From Ruminococcus albus AD2013 (lineage in GTDB: Bacteria > Bacillota > Clostridia > Oscillospirales > Ruminococcaceae): 64,000 bases of DNA. Both the position numbers and the translations under genes were made by a program. Below, piece by piece: positions 51,010 through 58,908 of this stretch (its first letter is position 1; each line of letters starts with the position of its first letter). The stretch covers positions 744,001-808,000 of the forward strand of contig NZ_JAGS01000001.1 in assembly GCF_000526775.1 (NCBI RefSeq). The letters run 5' to 3'. The notes beneath the pieces were generated by a model that had not been told where the DNA came from, did no database searches, and saw nothing but the letters and a program-made list of their open reading frames with translations.

Positions 51010-52548
51010 TTATGCTGATTTCAGTTCAAAAAGAGAAATTCCAAGTCGGTTTTCTGAGATCTTAGCAAAAAGCTTCTTTATGTTGTATGCAAGTCCCAGC
51101 AAAAGGAACTCAGTTCTGATGTTATTTTTCCCCCTGCACAGGAATCTTCTGAAGCCATGATCCTGTTTCAGTACTCCGAATACGCCTTCAGCCTGTATGC
51201 TTCGGTTCATTCTGAGCTGTTTTCCGAATTCGGTCGTTATATTTTCCAGGCTTTCTGTTCTCAGTTCTTTGAACTTATGCGATATAGACAGCGTCTTGTT
51301 TCCTTTTGCTTTTGTACAGTTCTGTTTGTAGGGACAACCTTCGCAGCTTTCACATCTGTACATAGCTTTTTCGGAAACGAATCCCGTCTTGCTTTTTTCG
51401 TGTTTAGTCCCGACTCTCCAAAGTATCCTGCCGGCTTTGCATACGAAAATATCGCCCATTTCGTGGTATTCCATATTCTCGGGTCTGCCGTATTTTGTAC
51501 GATAATTCCGCTTTTTGCTCTGCTCATAATTTACGGGTTTTATGTATGAGGTCATGTTATGTGATCTGAGATAAAGATAGTTCTCCTCGCTCTCATAACC
51601 CGCATCACAGATGATGTTTTTCAATACAAACAGCTCCAGATCGTTGAGCTTTGACAGAAACGGGATCAGCGTATTTACATCGCTCCGTTCGCTTGAAACG
51701 TCTATACCTACAATATACTCGCCTTCCACTGCTGCCTGTATGTTGTATCCGGGTTTCAGCTGACCGTTTCTCATATGGTCTTCCTTCATGTGCATGAATG
51801 TTGCATCGGTATCTGTCTTTGAAAAGCTGTTCCTTCCGTCAAAAAGGCTGTTGTAATAGTCATACTGTGCCATTTTATCGCGATATCCTTCCAGCTTTTC
51901 AAGTGCTTTCTGATATGATGATTTATGATGTCCTTTTCCGTAAACTCGTTCAATACCAAATTTTATCATAAGTGAAGAAAGTGTACCGATCATATCCGAA
52001 ACTGGCGTATTTTCGGGGAATCTCACACCATAAGCATAATTTATCTCATCAAGTATCTCAGGCAGTTTTGCTCGCAGTTTCTGTTCGTTTTTGGATACAG
52101 ACTTCTTCCAGACGAATGTATATCTGTTTGCATTAGCTTCGATCTTGGTGCCATCAATGAACAGGTTCTTACCGCTTATCTCTTTCATATTCAAAAGATA
52201 CTTTACAACAGCGTAAAACACACGCTCAATCTGTTCTCCCATTTTCTGTCGAAATCTTGAGATAGTGCTGTGATCCGGAGCTCCAAAGCCATCGAGAAGC
52301 CACATGAAATGGATATCCCTTTTGCAGAGCTGTTCAATCTTACGGCTTGAAAAAGAGTCGTTCATGTAGCCGTAGATGAGTATCTTCATCATGATATCCT
52401 CGGGTATGGCGCCATTCCACTTGCTTACTATCGTGTATTCTTCTTTTTGATAGATCTCATCTATAACATTGCTCAATACTCTGACAGGTGAGCTTTCTTC
52501 GATGTAGATCTCATAATTCATGTTAAGACGCACTTGACAATTTCTCAT
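51010..52548 (-). CDS. IS1182-family transposase
   Basis: About 512 aa. DDE-type transposase: the N-terminal DUF772-like region has NGAIPEDIMMKILIYGYMND and DGFGAPDHSTISRFRQKM. Then LFIDGTKIEANANRYTFVWKK (first catalytic Asp), the YESEENYLYLRSHN region after IICDAG (second Asp), and QAEGVFGVLKQDHGFRRF (catalytic Glu). A Cys cluster, CESCEGCPYKQNC, follows the middle and may bind zinc. The start is uncertain: ATG 52548 or ATG 52521; neither has a good ribosome-binding site, AAAGGA being 13 nt before the first. The gene appears unbroken. Confidence 0.9.
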   Translation of the reverse strand: MRNCQVRLNMNYEIYIEESSPVRVLSNVIDEIYQKEEYTIVSKWNGAIPEDIMMKILIYGYMNDSFSSRKIEQLCKRDIHFMWLLDGFGAPDHSTISRFRQKMGEQIERVFYAVVKYLLNMKEISGKNLFIDGTKIEANANRYTFVWKKSVSKNEQKLRAKLPEILDEINYAYGVRFPENTPVSDMIGTLSSLMIKFGIERVYGKGHHKSSYQKALEKLEGYRDKMAQYDYYNSLFDGRNSFSKTDTDATFMHMKEDHMRNGQLKPGYNIQAAVEGEYIVGIDVSSERSDVNTLIPFLSKLNDLELFVLKNIICDAGYESEENYLYLRSHNMTSYIKPVNYEQSKKRNYRTKYGRPENMEYHEMGDIFVCKAGRILWRVGTKHEKSKTGFVSEKAMYRCESCEGCPYKQNCTKAKGNKTLSISHKFKELRTESLENITTEFGKQLRMNRSIQAEGVFGVLKQDHGFRRFLCRGKNNIRTEFLLLGLAYNIKKLFAKISENRLGISLFELKSA

Positions 52549-52614
52549 TTTTGTGGTACAATCCTTTCGTTGGTTTGATGTTATATTTGCAATTACATTA
52601 TACCACAAAATGAG
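52544..52614 (-). promoter_or_regulatory. IS promoter -10 and start-codon-masking inverted repeat
   Basis: Arms CTCATTTTTGTGGTACAAT (52544-52562) and ATTATACCACAAAATGAG (52597-52614) pair over about 18 bp with one bulged A and one G-U, with a 34-nt loop. On the minus strand the upstream arm contains an extended -10 (TGGTATAAT, TATAAT at 52597-52602). The downstream arm contains the ATG at 52548. The promoter would start RNA within the loop (about 52590). Confidence 0.65.
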
Positions 52615-52654
52615 ACGCCCGGCACTACCTTTTTGGTGTGTCAGGCGTCTTTTT
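52614..52654 (+). terminator. Terminator-like stem near the IS right end
   Basis: GACGCC / GGCGTC outer stem with inner partial pairing, followed by TTTTT on the plus strand. It would stop transcription that leaves the element to the right. Confidence 0.55.
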
Positions 52655-52688
52655 CTTTGTTGGGGCTGCAACAGCCCCTTTTTTGTCG

Positions 52689-52718
52689 TTGACAAGTCAT
52701 AGGCTGATGGTGTATAAT
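52689..52718 (+). promoter_or_regulatory. Sigma-A promoter of the HD-like gene, abutting the IS
   Basis: TTGACA, 18 bp, TATAAT, the -35 beginning 11 bp beyond the IS right end. The IS has therefore left this gene's promoter whole. Confidence 0.8.
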
Positions 52719-52743
52719 ATAAAATATGTTAGGGGGGACGGTT

Positions 52744-53283
52744 ATGATAAGCGATGTCGAACTTGATACATTCATTGGGCCTTACTATAAAGATAAGGAT
52801 ATAATGCATGATATGTGGCATATTGAACTGGTAAGACGGCAGATGAAAAAGATCATAAGTGCAGGCTGCTATGATGTCAATGAAGAACATCTGAGGCTTG
52901 CTCTTGCGTTTCATGGTTTCATATATTCTCATGAGCAGAGGGTTCGGGATTTTCTCGAAGAACATGGCTGTTCCGATGAGGATATCGAAAAGATAGTCAC
53001 TATATCGTGGGAATCTCAGCGCAACGATATACCCGAGACACTTGAGGGGAAGATACTCCATGATGCTCATGTGCTTGAAGGCGGAAAGACCTATACAGTC
53101 GTAAAGATTCTGATAACAGGCTCAGTTCGCGGTCAGTCCCTTATGCAGACACTGGATTACATGAAGCATAACGTCCTCGGTGCAAACAAATGCTATCTGC
53201 CAGAGACGGAAGAACTCTGCAAAGAGATGAATGAGTTCACGGAAAGATTTTATAATGAGCTTTCAAAGGATATAGCAGAATAA
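52744..53283 (+). CDS. HD-domain-like protein with altered HD motif
   Basis: 179 aa from the ATG at 52744, set by GGGGGG at 6 nt; an in-frame ATG at 52726 has no site. The N-terminal half resembles HD-superfamily phosphohydrolases: H26 in DMWHIE, then AFHGFIYSHE (H57-G58) where most members have His-Asp, and D107 in LHDAHVLEGG, which matches the distal Asp. If G58 replaces the metal-binding Asp, activity may be lost or the metal site rebuilt around H63 and other residues. RlmA is 12 nt downstream, so they are likely cotranscribed. Family confidence is moderate. Confidence 0.78.
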   Translation: MISDVELDTFIGPYYKDKDIMHDMWHIELVRRQMKKIISAGCYDVNEEHLRLALAFHGFIYSHEQRVRDFLEEHGCSDEDIEKIVTISWESQRNDIPETLEGKILHDAHVLEGGKTYTVVKILITGSVRGQSLMQTLDYMKHNVLGANKCYLPETEELCKEMNEFTERFYNELSKDIAE

Positions 53284-53295
53284 ACAGGTGATAAA

Positions 53296-54117
53296 ATGTA
53301 TATATGTCCCGTATGTAGAAAAAAACTCAATAAGATAGAAAATACATGGAAATGTGTGAACGGTCACAGTTTTGATATTGCCCGCAAGGGGCACGTTAAT
53401 CTGCTGACCACCGCGAAGCACAACCCGAAGACCGCAGGCGACAATGCCGATATGGTAAAGGCGAGGACGGAATTTCTTGATAAAGGCTATTATCGCCCCC
53501 TTGCCGAGAAAATAAGGGAGATCGCATCTGCTGAACTTCAGGAGATCAAAAATCCGATCATCATCGACAGCGGGTGTGGTGAGGGCTTTTATACTGTCGA
53601 GCTTTCAAAGCTTGAAAAAGCAGATATCTACGGCATTGATATCTCAAAACACGCAGTGGCACACTGCATGACGAGAGTTCATCAGGCGAGTGTAAATAAC
53701 TGCGAGTTTGCGGTGGCTTCGTCTTTTGATCTGCCTTTTGCCAATAATTCCGCAGATGCAGTTATAAGTGTTTTTGCTCCTGTGTGCAACGATGAATATG
53801 CCCGCGTGCTGAAAAAAGGCGGAAAACTGATAGTAGTTTCGCCGTCACCTCGTCATTTGTTTGAACTTAAAGCGGCAGTATACGATAAGCCTTATGAAAA
53901 TAAACCCAATGACTATCATCTTGACCGCTTCGTCAGGGATAACGAAATAGTTTTTGAGTATACGGCAGAACTTTCTTCACAGAAAGATATTTTTGATCTT
54001 TTCATGATGACACCATATTTTTATAAGACCTCCGAAGAGGGCATATCAAGGTTGAAAGCACTTGACAGTATAAACGTCAACTGTGGATTTGTGATACAGG
54101 TCTACAAAAGGAAATAG
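53296..54117 (+). CDS. rlmA: 23S rRNA (guanine-N1)-methyltransferase, RlmA type
   Basis: Methylates N1 of a guanine in helix 35 of 23S rRNA (G745 for RlmA-I, G748 for the macrolide-related RlmA-II). 273 aa. An N-terminal zinc finger has C4, C7, C20 and H24 (CPVCRKK ... KCVNGHSF), followed by DIARKGHVNLL, a mark of this family. A class I SAM-binding fold begins with IIDSGCGEGFYTVEL, and the later VISVFAPVCNDEYARVLKKGG fits. I cannot tell the two subtypes apart by eye. A change or gain in such an enzyme can affect macrolide or other drug binding. Confidence 0.9.
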   Translation: MYICPVCRKKLNKIENTWKCVNGHSFDIARKGHVNLLTTAKHNPKTAGDNADMVKARTEFLDKGYYRPLAEKIREIASAELQEIKNPIIIDSGCGEGFYTVELSKLEKADIYGIDISKHAVAHCMTRVHQASVNNCEFAVASSFDLPFANNSADAVISVFAPVCNDEYARVLKKGGKLIVVSPSPRHLFELKAAVYDKPYENKPNDYHLDRFVRDNEIVFEYTAELSSQKDIFDLFMMTPYFYKTSEEGISRLKALDSINVNCGFVIQVYKRK

Positions 54118-54137
54118 TACACGAAAAAGGGGGACAT

Positions 54138-55109
54138 ATGGATAGAGAATTATTCTGCAAAGGCTATACATGGGGCTTTTTCAGCAAGGAAGGTGAATTG
54201 CTGACCGATATTGCAGAACAGTCTATGAGAAGACTAGCTTCAAACGGGCTTGACTGGATATGCATAACTGTCAACGGCTGGCAGGAAACATTTTACAGCA
54301 CTACAGTTTTCTCGCTTTACGGCTTGACTCAGACAGATACTGAAATTGAGCACGCAGTAAAGCTTGCAAAATCTCTCGGGCTGAAAGTCTGCCTGAAACC
54401 TATGGTCAACTGTCTTGACCATTCATGGAGAGCTAGGATAGATTTCCCTACCGAAGATGGCTGTGATTATTGGGAAAAGTGGTTCATTTCCTATAACAGA
54501 TTTATGCTGTACTATGCAAAAATGGCTGAAAAGCTGGGCTGTGAAATGCTTTGCACAGGCTGTGAGATGGCCGGTATGGATAAGCAAAGCGGTTTTTGCC
54601 GTGACATGATAAGCCGCGCAAGAAATGTCTATCATGGGATAATAATGCATAATATCAATCACGGTGATGAGTTCCGATTTGACTGGCTTGATGCGGTCGA
54701 TGTAATCGGCATCAGCGCTTATTACCCTGTGACTGATGGCATAAATAGGAGCATCGATTTCATGCGAGAACGCTGGGCAGATGTTGTTTCACGACTTGAA
54801 AAATGCCATGAAAAGTACGGCAAACCAATTATGTTTGCGGAGATAGGTGTTCGCAGTGAACAGGGCTGTTCAGCTTATCCATGGGATTTCCATGACCGTC
54901 CCGAAAAGCCGACGGATGAACAGGAACAGTCTGATTTTTATGAAAGTGCGATGGAAGCCACTTGGGATAAGCCATGGTTCTGCGGATATTTCTGGTGGGA
55001 CTGGAAAGCTGTTATCCCTCCCGAAGACAAAGCTAAAGAGAACCGCGATTTCATCGTATACGGCAAGCTGGCGGAGAAAACTCTCAGAAAATGGTATAAC
55101 AAAAAATAA
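54138..55109 (+). CDS. GH113-like glycoside hydrolase (probable intracellular mannanase-type)
   Basis: 323 aa, no signal peptide. A (beta/alpha)8-type hydrolase. It begins KGYTWGFFSKEGELL and contains a likely acid/base Glu in MLCTGCEMAGMDKQ (near residue 140) and a nucleophile Glu in IMFAEIGVRSEQG (near 237), as in clan GH-A. WFCGYFWWDWK near the end is an aromatic substrate-binding segment. The pattern resembles family GH113, which includes beta-mannanases. In a Ruminococcus-like gut bacterium, action on imported manno-oligosaccharides is plausible, but the exact substrate cannot be read. GGGGG precedes the ATG. Confidence 0.82.
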   Translation: MDRELFCKGYTWGFFSKEGELLTDIAEQSMRRLASNGLDWICITVNGWQETFYSTTVFSLYGLTQTDTEIEHAVKLAKSLGLKVCLKPMVNCLDHSWRARIDFPTEDGCDYWEKWFISYNRFMLYYAKMAEKLGCEMLCTGCEMAGMDKQSGFCRDMISRARNVYHGIIMHNINHGDEFRFDWLDAVDVIGISAYYPVTDGINRSIDFMRERWADVVSRLEKCHEKYGKPIMFAEIGVRSEQGCSAYPWDFHDRPEKPTDEQEQSDFYESAMEATWDKPWFCGYFWWDWKAVIPPEDKAKENRDFIVYGKLAEKTLRKWYNKK

Positions 55110-55111
55110 TT

Positions 55112-55151
55112 AAAGCTGTTCCGCAGGATCATGTCCGCGGGACAGCTTTTT
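55112..55151 (+). terminator. Terminator after the GH113-like gene
   Basis: AAAGCTGTTCCGC, 12-nt loop, GCGGGACAGCTTT, then further T. Confidence 0.9.
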
Positions 55152-55159
55152 CATCTGTG

Positions 55160-55789
55160 TCAGCCCCAGTAGGGGAGTACAAGCTGGATAAGTAATGCTA
55201 CAGGGATTGAAAGACCGATCTCTGCTGCGAACTCTTTAGGTTTTCTCCTTAGTATAAAAAGTGTGGCGATAAGCACTATCACTTCTGTTAAGTGTGTAAC
55301 TCTTATACCTTGGAAAAACAGTACGGTCTGGGATAATATTGCAGCGATTATTAATCCTGAAATTCCTATCGATGTTTTACCTTCGCCTTTTGCACGGTGG
55401 CATACAGCACCCATCAAAGGAGATACGAAAGTTATTCCAAACCATACCAGCGCATAGTTCAAGGGGAAAAATCCTGCCACAAATGCGCAGTAGATATAAT
55501 AGCTTGAAACCATTCCGATGAAGAATAGAAAAACGTTCAGTGCAGCTCTCTTTACCGAACTGCTGTAAATCGATATACACGCTCCGATGAATATCCATAT
55601 AGCGAATCTGCCAAGAAAGTTGGTGATATCCAATTTTTGCATTATCAAAGGCAGTTCATTGAGCCCCGATTCATCAAGTGCTTTCGATCCGGCACCCATA
55701 AATACACCGAACAGCAGTATCGCGATGCTTGTTATTATCTTTCTTTTTAATGATATTTCTTTGAGGTTCGTTTTGTTGTTATCTGTCAT
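55160..55789 (-). CDS. Multi-pass membrane protein (probably DUF6518)
   Basis: 209 aa with six or so membrane helices. Features include GSKALDESGLNELPLIMQKLDITNFLGRFAIWIFIG (about 34-69) and GMVSSYYIYCAFVAGFFPLNYALVW (about 92-116), which from memory fits the DUF6518 membrane proteins of Clostridia. It is well formed (AAAGG before the ATG) and isolated between two converging transcripts. Function unknown. No transport motif is evident. Confidence 0.75.
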   Translation of the reverse strand: MTDNNKTNLKEISLKRKIITSIAILLFGVFMGAGSKALDESGLNELPLIMQKLDITNFLGRFAIWIFIGACISIYSSSVKRAALNVFLFFIGMVSSYYIYCAFVAGFFPLNYALVWFGITFVSPLMGAVCHRAKGEGKTSIGISGLIIAAILSQTVLFFQGIRVTHLTEVIVLIATLFILRRKPKEFAAEIGLSIPVALLIQLVLPYWG

Positions 55790-55887
55790 AAATAAGTACC
55801 TTTCTGATGGTATGTTTTTCTTTATTCCATCGGGATATATTATAACTCAGCTAAGCCGATAAGTCAATAAACTTACGATAATCTTAA

Positions 55888-55919
55888 GAAAAAAAGAGCT
55901 GACCTGAACGGTCAGCTCT
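55888..55919 (-). terminator. Terminator after purA
   Basis: Minus strand AGAGCTGACC, 5-nt loop, GGTCAGCTCT, then TTTTTTT. Confidence 0.93.
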
Positions 55920-55929
55920 CGCAGAAATC

Positions 55930-57222
55930 TTATTTGCTCAATTTGGATTCTCTCATGATGATATCCTCTCTCTTAGGACCATTGGATACCATTGTGATGG
56001 GGAAGCCGATCTGCTCCTCGACGAACTCAATGTACTTGCGGCAGTTCTCGGGAAGATCCTCATACTTGCGTATACCGCCGATATCGCTCTTCCAGCCATC
56101 CAGTACTTCCAGAACGGGCTTAGCCTTTTCAAGCTTGCCTGTGGTGGGGAAGTCGGTTGTTACCTTGCCGTCTATCTCGTAACCTACGCATACAGGTATC
56201 TTATCAAGATAGCCCAGCGCGTCAACAACTGTAAATGCTACATCGGTAGTGCCCTGGATACGGCAGCCGTACTTGGAAGCTACACAGTCGAACCAACCCA
56301 TTCTTCTGGGTCTGCCTGTTGTTGCGCCATACTCGCCCTTGTCACCGCCACGCTTTCTCAGCTCCTCAGCCTCGTCACCGAAGATCTCGGAAACAAATGC
56401 ACCTGCGCCAACTGCGGAAGAATATGCCTTACATACAGTTACGATCTTCTTGATCTCATAAGGAGGTATACCGGCACCGATAGCGCCGTAAGCCGCCAGT
56501 GTAGAAGATGATGTTACCATAGGATAGATGCCGTGGTCGGGATCTTTCAGTGAACCCAGCTGACCTTCAAGCAGAATGTTTTTGCCTTCCTTGATAGCGT
56601 TCCACAGATAAGCAGAAACATCACATACATAAGGTTCTACCATCTTCTTGTATTCCATCAGTGTGTTGAACAGTTCGTTCTCATCGATGGCGGGCTTGTT
56701 GTACATATATTTCAGCAGAATATTTTTCTGCTCCAGAACTCTGTGTATCTTCTCCTTGAGAGCCTCTTCATCGAAGAGTTCCTGAACCTGGAAACCGATC
56801 TTTGCATACTTATCAGAATAGAAAGGTGCAATACCCGACTTTGTAGAACCGAAGCTTGCCTTGCCCAGTCTTTCTTCTTCAAATTTATCGAAATCAATGT
56901 GGTAAGGCATTATCATCTGCACTCTGTCGGATATCAGCAGCTTGGGCATAGGTACGCCCTGAGATGTAACTTCATTCAGTTCCTTGAAAAACTTGGGGAT
57001 ATCAAAAGCTACACCGTTGCCGATGATGTTAGTGGTGTGATCGTAAAATATGCCTGACGGGAGAGTGTGAAGTGCAAACCTGCCATAGTGATTATGTATG
57101 GTATGACCTGCATTTGCGCCGCCCTGAAATCTTATAACGATATCAGATTCCTGCGCCATCATGTCCGTGAGCTTGCCCTTGCCTTCGTCGCCCCAGTTTG
57201 CGCCAACAATTGCTCTTACCAT
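55930..57222 (-). CDS. purA: Adenylosuccinate synthetase
   Basis: First committed step from IMP to AMP: GTP-dependent joining of aspartate and IMP. 430 aa, normal length. P-loop VGANWGDEGKGKLTD at the N-terminus with the catalytic Asp, then RFQGGANAGHTI (IMP binding and catalytic His), STKSGIAPFYSDK, TGRPRRMGWFD (a signature for binding aspartate) and the C-terminal guanine-binding region. No gene follows on its strand before the terminator, and no purine riboswitch is visible in its 86-nt leader. Confidence 0.97.
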   Translation of the reverse strand: MVRAIVGANWGDEGKGKLTDMMAQESDIVIRFQGGANAGHTIHNHYGRFALHTLPSGIFYDHTTNIIGNGVAFDIPKFFKELNEVTSQGVPMPKLLISDRVQMIMPYHIDFDKFEEERLGKASFGSTKSGIAPFYSDKYAKIGFQVQELFDEEALKEKIHRVLEQKNILLKYMYNKPAIDENELFNTLMEYKKMVEPYVCDVSAYLWNAIKEGKNILLEGQLGSLKDPDHGIYPMVTSSSTLAAYGAIGAGIPPYEIKKIVTVCKAYSSAVGAGAFVSEIFGDEAEELRKRGGDKGEYGATTGRPRRMGWFDCVASKYGCRIQGTTDVAFTVVDALGYLDKIPVCVGYEIDGKVTTDFPTTGKLEKAKPVLEVLDGWKSDIGGIRKYEDLPENCRKYIEFVEEQIGFPITMVSNGPKREDIIMRESKLSK

Positions 57223-57314
57223 TTGTAAATTTCCTCCTTGCTGTTAAGCGGGATCATGTAAATTAATGATTTAGCGTGCTGCTATGTGAAAACATCTCAT
57301 ACCAACACCAATAT

Positions 57315-57343
57315 ATTATAGCACATAATTCCTGCCTTGTAAA
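57315..57343 (-). promoter_or_regulatory. Sigma-A promoter of purA
   Basis: Minus strand TTTACA, 17 bp, TATAAT, about 92 bp before the start codon. Confidence 0.75.
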
Positions 57344-57422
57344 CACTTGGAGAAATATTTAACATTTTCATAATAATTTTTGCTTTAGAGTCTGTTTTAG
57401 GTAAAAAATTTTCAAAAAACTC

Positions 57423-57451
57423 TTGCAAAATTCCCTTCGGTATATTATAAT
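57423..57451 (+). promoter_or_regulatory. Sigma-A promoter of the structured-leader lipoprotein gene
   Basis: TTGCAA, 17 bp, TATAAT. Expected start near 57458, just before the folded leader. Confidence 0.75.
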
Positions 57452-57460
57452 AGTATTTAG

Positions 57461-57541
57461 TGAAAAAATGAACGGCTGATAAAGATATATGCCGCTCCAT
57501 GCAATTCGTGCAGCCAAGGCTGTGTGAAGCTTCATTTTTCA
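57461..57541 (+). ncRNA. Structured 5' leader of a lipoprotein gene, unassigned
   Basis: TGAAAAAATGAA (57461-57472) pairs with TTCATTTTTCA (57531-57541), 11 bp with one bulged A. Inside are CGGC / GCCG (57473-57476 with 57491-57494), TGCA / TGCA (57500-57503 with 57509-57512) and CAGC / GCTG (57511-57514 with 57519-57522). The last two share two bases, so they may be alternatives. The outer stem ends a few bases before AAGGAG of the downstream gene. I recognise no Rfam class. Confidence 0.5.
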
Positions 57542-57555
57542 TAAGGAGAGTATGA

Positions 57556-58689
57556 ATGAGACCATGCAGATTTTCAGCGCTTTTGTTAGTCGGAGCGCTT
57601 TTGATGCCGCTTGTAGGCTGTTCCGATAAAAAAGGTGACAGCAGCGGTTCGGACGTTGCTTCTTCCGCTAAAGAAACCAAGGCAGTTGCGGATAAGGTAG
57701 AACTTAAAGACTATAAATTTCCCGAGTTCCTGAATGAAATAAAACAGCCAGATTCACTCAGCAGTCCGGTTTATGTGAGCTTTGCTTTATCCGAGTTTAT
57801 AAGTGAAGTCACTGAACAGCCTTTTGAGGGATATGAATGTTCAAATAAGATAGGGAACATCTTCTATATTTTTTCCGAAGGCAAATATAAAGGGCTTCTT
57901 GATAAAAACGGGAAAGTGGTCCTTAAAGCAGATACCTATACGACTATAGGCTTGTGTACCCCGAGTATACTTATGCTTTCAAGAGACAAGGAACTGAATG
58001 CTCCAGAGGAGTATCTTTCTTTCAACGTATTCGGCAGCATCAGCCCTGCAGAAACTCCCGAGTTTAAATCTGATCATATCAGAATTGAAGAGGAAACCAG
58101 AAACAAACCATCATCAGATGATGAAGATGACGGAAATTATAAGGTATATAATCTTATCCTAGATGATAACAAGAAAGTCGGCGACGGTTCTTCTTATGTT
58201 GACTGGGATAAGATCGAGAGTGTTTCAGCACAGTCGATAAATACTTCTCGTCCCTATAATGCATATTACCGTGTGCAGAAAGGTGAGGAGATATATTATA
58301 TCTGCTTTGATCGTTTCTATAACTATACTATATATAACGGAGCTTACGGCTTTGTAAGAATGAAAGTCGGAGACGGATACGGCAGCTGTTATATCCTCGA
58401 CCATGACGATTATTCTGAACTGAATAAACTTGTCAAAAGCTTCGGCGAATCGGATCCTGTTAAATCACCAAGCAAGGATACGGGGCTTGATTATGTGCAG
58501 ATAGAAACCGGTTACGGAACGGATGATCTTGTCACCATGACGATCTCAGCCGATGGCTACTGTTTCACAGACCATTTGGGCAGCGGCGATCAGCAGCCGC
58601 AGAAGTATTTCACAATACTTGATAAGGAAAGTTTCGTCAGTCTTGTAAAATGGGTCGATCAGGTACTTTCAGTAGAATACGAAAAATGA
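57556..58689 (+). CDS. Lipoprotein, unknown
   Basis: 377 aa. Signal peptide and lipobox LMPLVGC, then a Ser/Asp/Lys-rich linker, and a globular region of about 310 residues. The start ATG at 57556 lies 7 nt after AAGGAG. Two segments stand out: DKNGKVVLKADTYTTIGL, which resembles WG-type beta-repeat proteins, and a Tyr-rich stretch near 225-260. No catalytic site or known domain is recognised. It is monocistronic between a structured leader and a strong terminator, suggesting dedicated control. Confidence 0.75.
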   Translation: MRPCRFSALLLVGALLMPLVGCSDKKGDSSGSDVASSAKETKAVADKVELKDYKFPEFLNEIKQPDSLSSPVYVSFALSEFISEVTEQPFEGYECSNKIGNIFYIFSEGKYKGLLDKNGKVVLKADTYTTIGLCTPSILMLSRDKELNAPEEYLSFNVFGSISPAETPEFKSDHIRIEEETRNKPSSDDEDDGNYKVYNLILDDNKKVGDGSSYVDWDKIESVSAQSINTSRPYNAYYRVQKGEEIYYICFDRFYNYTIYNGAYGFVRMKVGDGYGSCYILDHDDYSELNKLVKSFGESDPVKSPSKDTGLDYVQIETGYGTDDLVTMTISADGYCFTDHLGSGDQQPQKYFTILDKESFVSLVKWVDQVLSVEYEK

Positions 58690-58695
58690 TGAATG

Positions 58696-58736
58696 ATTTT
58701 GCAGGAAAATGCAGTTTTTCCTGCAAAATTTTCTGT
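58696..58736 (+). terminator. Terminator after the lipoprotein gene
   Basis: ATTTTGCAGGAAAA / TTTTTCCTGCAAAAT stem, followed by TTCTGTTTT. Confidence 0.88.
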
Positions 58737-58753
58737 TTTGGGCGTGATAAGCA

Positions 58754-58782
58754 TTGACAAGTACCTTTTATTGTGCTATTAT
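58754..58782 (+). promoter_or_regulatory. Sigma-A promoter of uppP
   Basis: TTGACA, 17 bp, TATTAT. Expected start near 58788-58790, at the foot of the structured leader. Confidence 0.78.
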
Positions 58783-58784
58783 AT

Positions 58785-58865
58785 TATGTGCAGGTTTTTT
58801 CGGAATGACAGTTTTAGCTGTTTATGTTGTATCATATGACAACATAGGCGACATACCTGCATATA
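58785..58865 (+). ncRNA. Three-way-junction 5' leader of uppP, unassigned
   Basis: Outer stem P1 pairs TATGTGCAGGT (58785-58795) with ACCTGCATATA (58855-58865), 11 bp with one G-U. P2 is ACAG / CTGT (58808-58811 with 58818-58821). P3 is TATGTTGT / ACAACATA (58823-58830 with 58839-58846), 8 bp. The joining strands are TTTTTTCGGAATG and GGCGACAT. A small GCCG / CGGC hairpin (58874-58887) follows before the ribosome-binding site. It has the shape of a riboswitch aptamer but fits none I know. Confidence 0.6.
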
Positions 58866-58908
58866 GAAAATAAGCCGTATCAGCGGCGAGTTAAATATGG
58901 AGGACAAA

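Larger units (their letters stand above)
50863..52678 (-). mobile_element. IS1182-type insertion sequence, about 1.8 kb
   Basis: Single-transposase element inserted between tyrS and the HD-like gene. Terminal inverted repeats can be matched by eye: GGGGGTGTTGCA (50863-50874) and, on the other strand, GGGGCTGTTGCA (52667-52678), 11 of 12 identical. No clear target duplication is seen; the left flank is AT-rich with a GTTAAC palindrome and the right flank is TTTTTTGTCG. Inside the left end is an imperfect hairpin (about 50951-50993, ACACCCCC / GGGGGTGT). Inside the right end are a promoter, a start-codon hairpin and a terminator-like stem. The element looks intact. Confidence 0.8.

Noticed and set aside
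50840..52700. Target-site duplication flanking the IS
   Set aside because: I compared the bases outside both inverted repeats and found no convincing direct repeat. The exact element ends may be off by one or two bases.
57223..57314. Possible purine riboswitch before purA
   Set aside because: The 86-nt leader lacks the conserved junction and loop sequences and has no terminator or anti-terminator pair.
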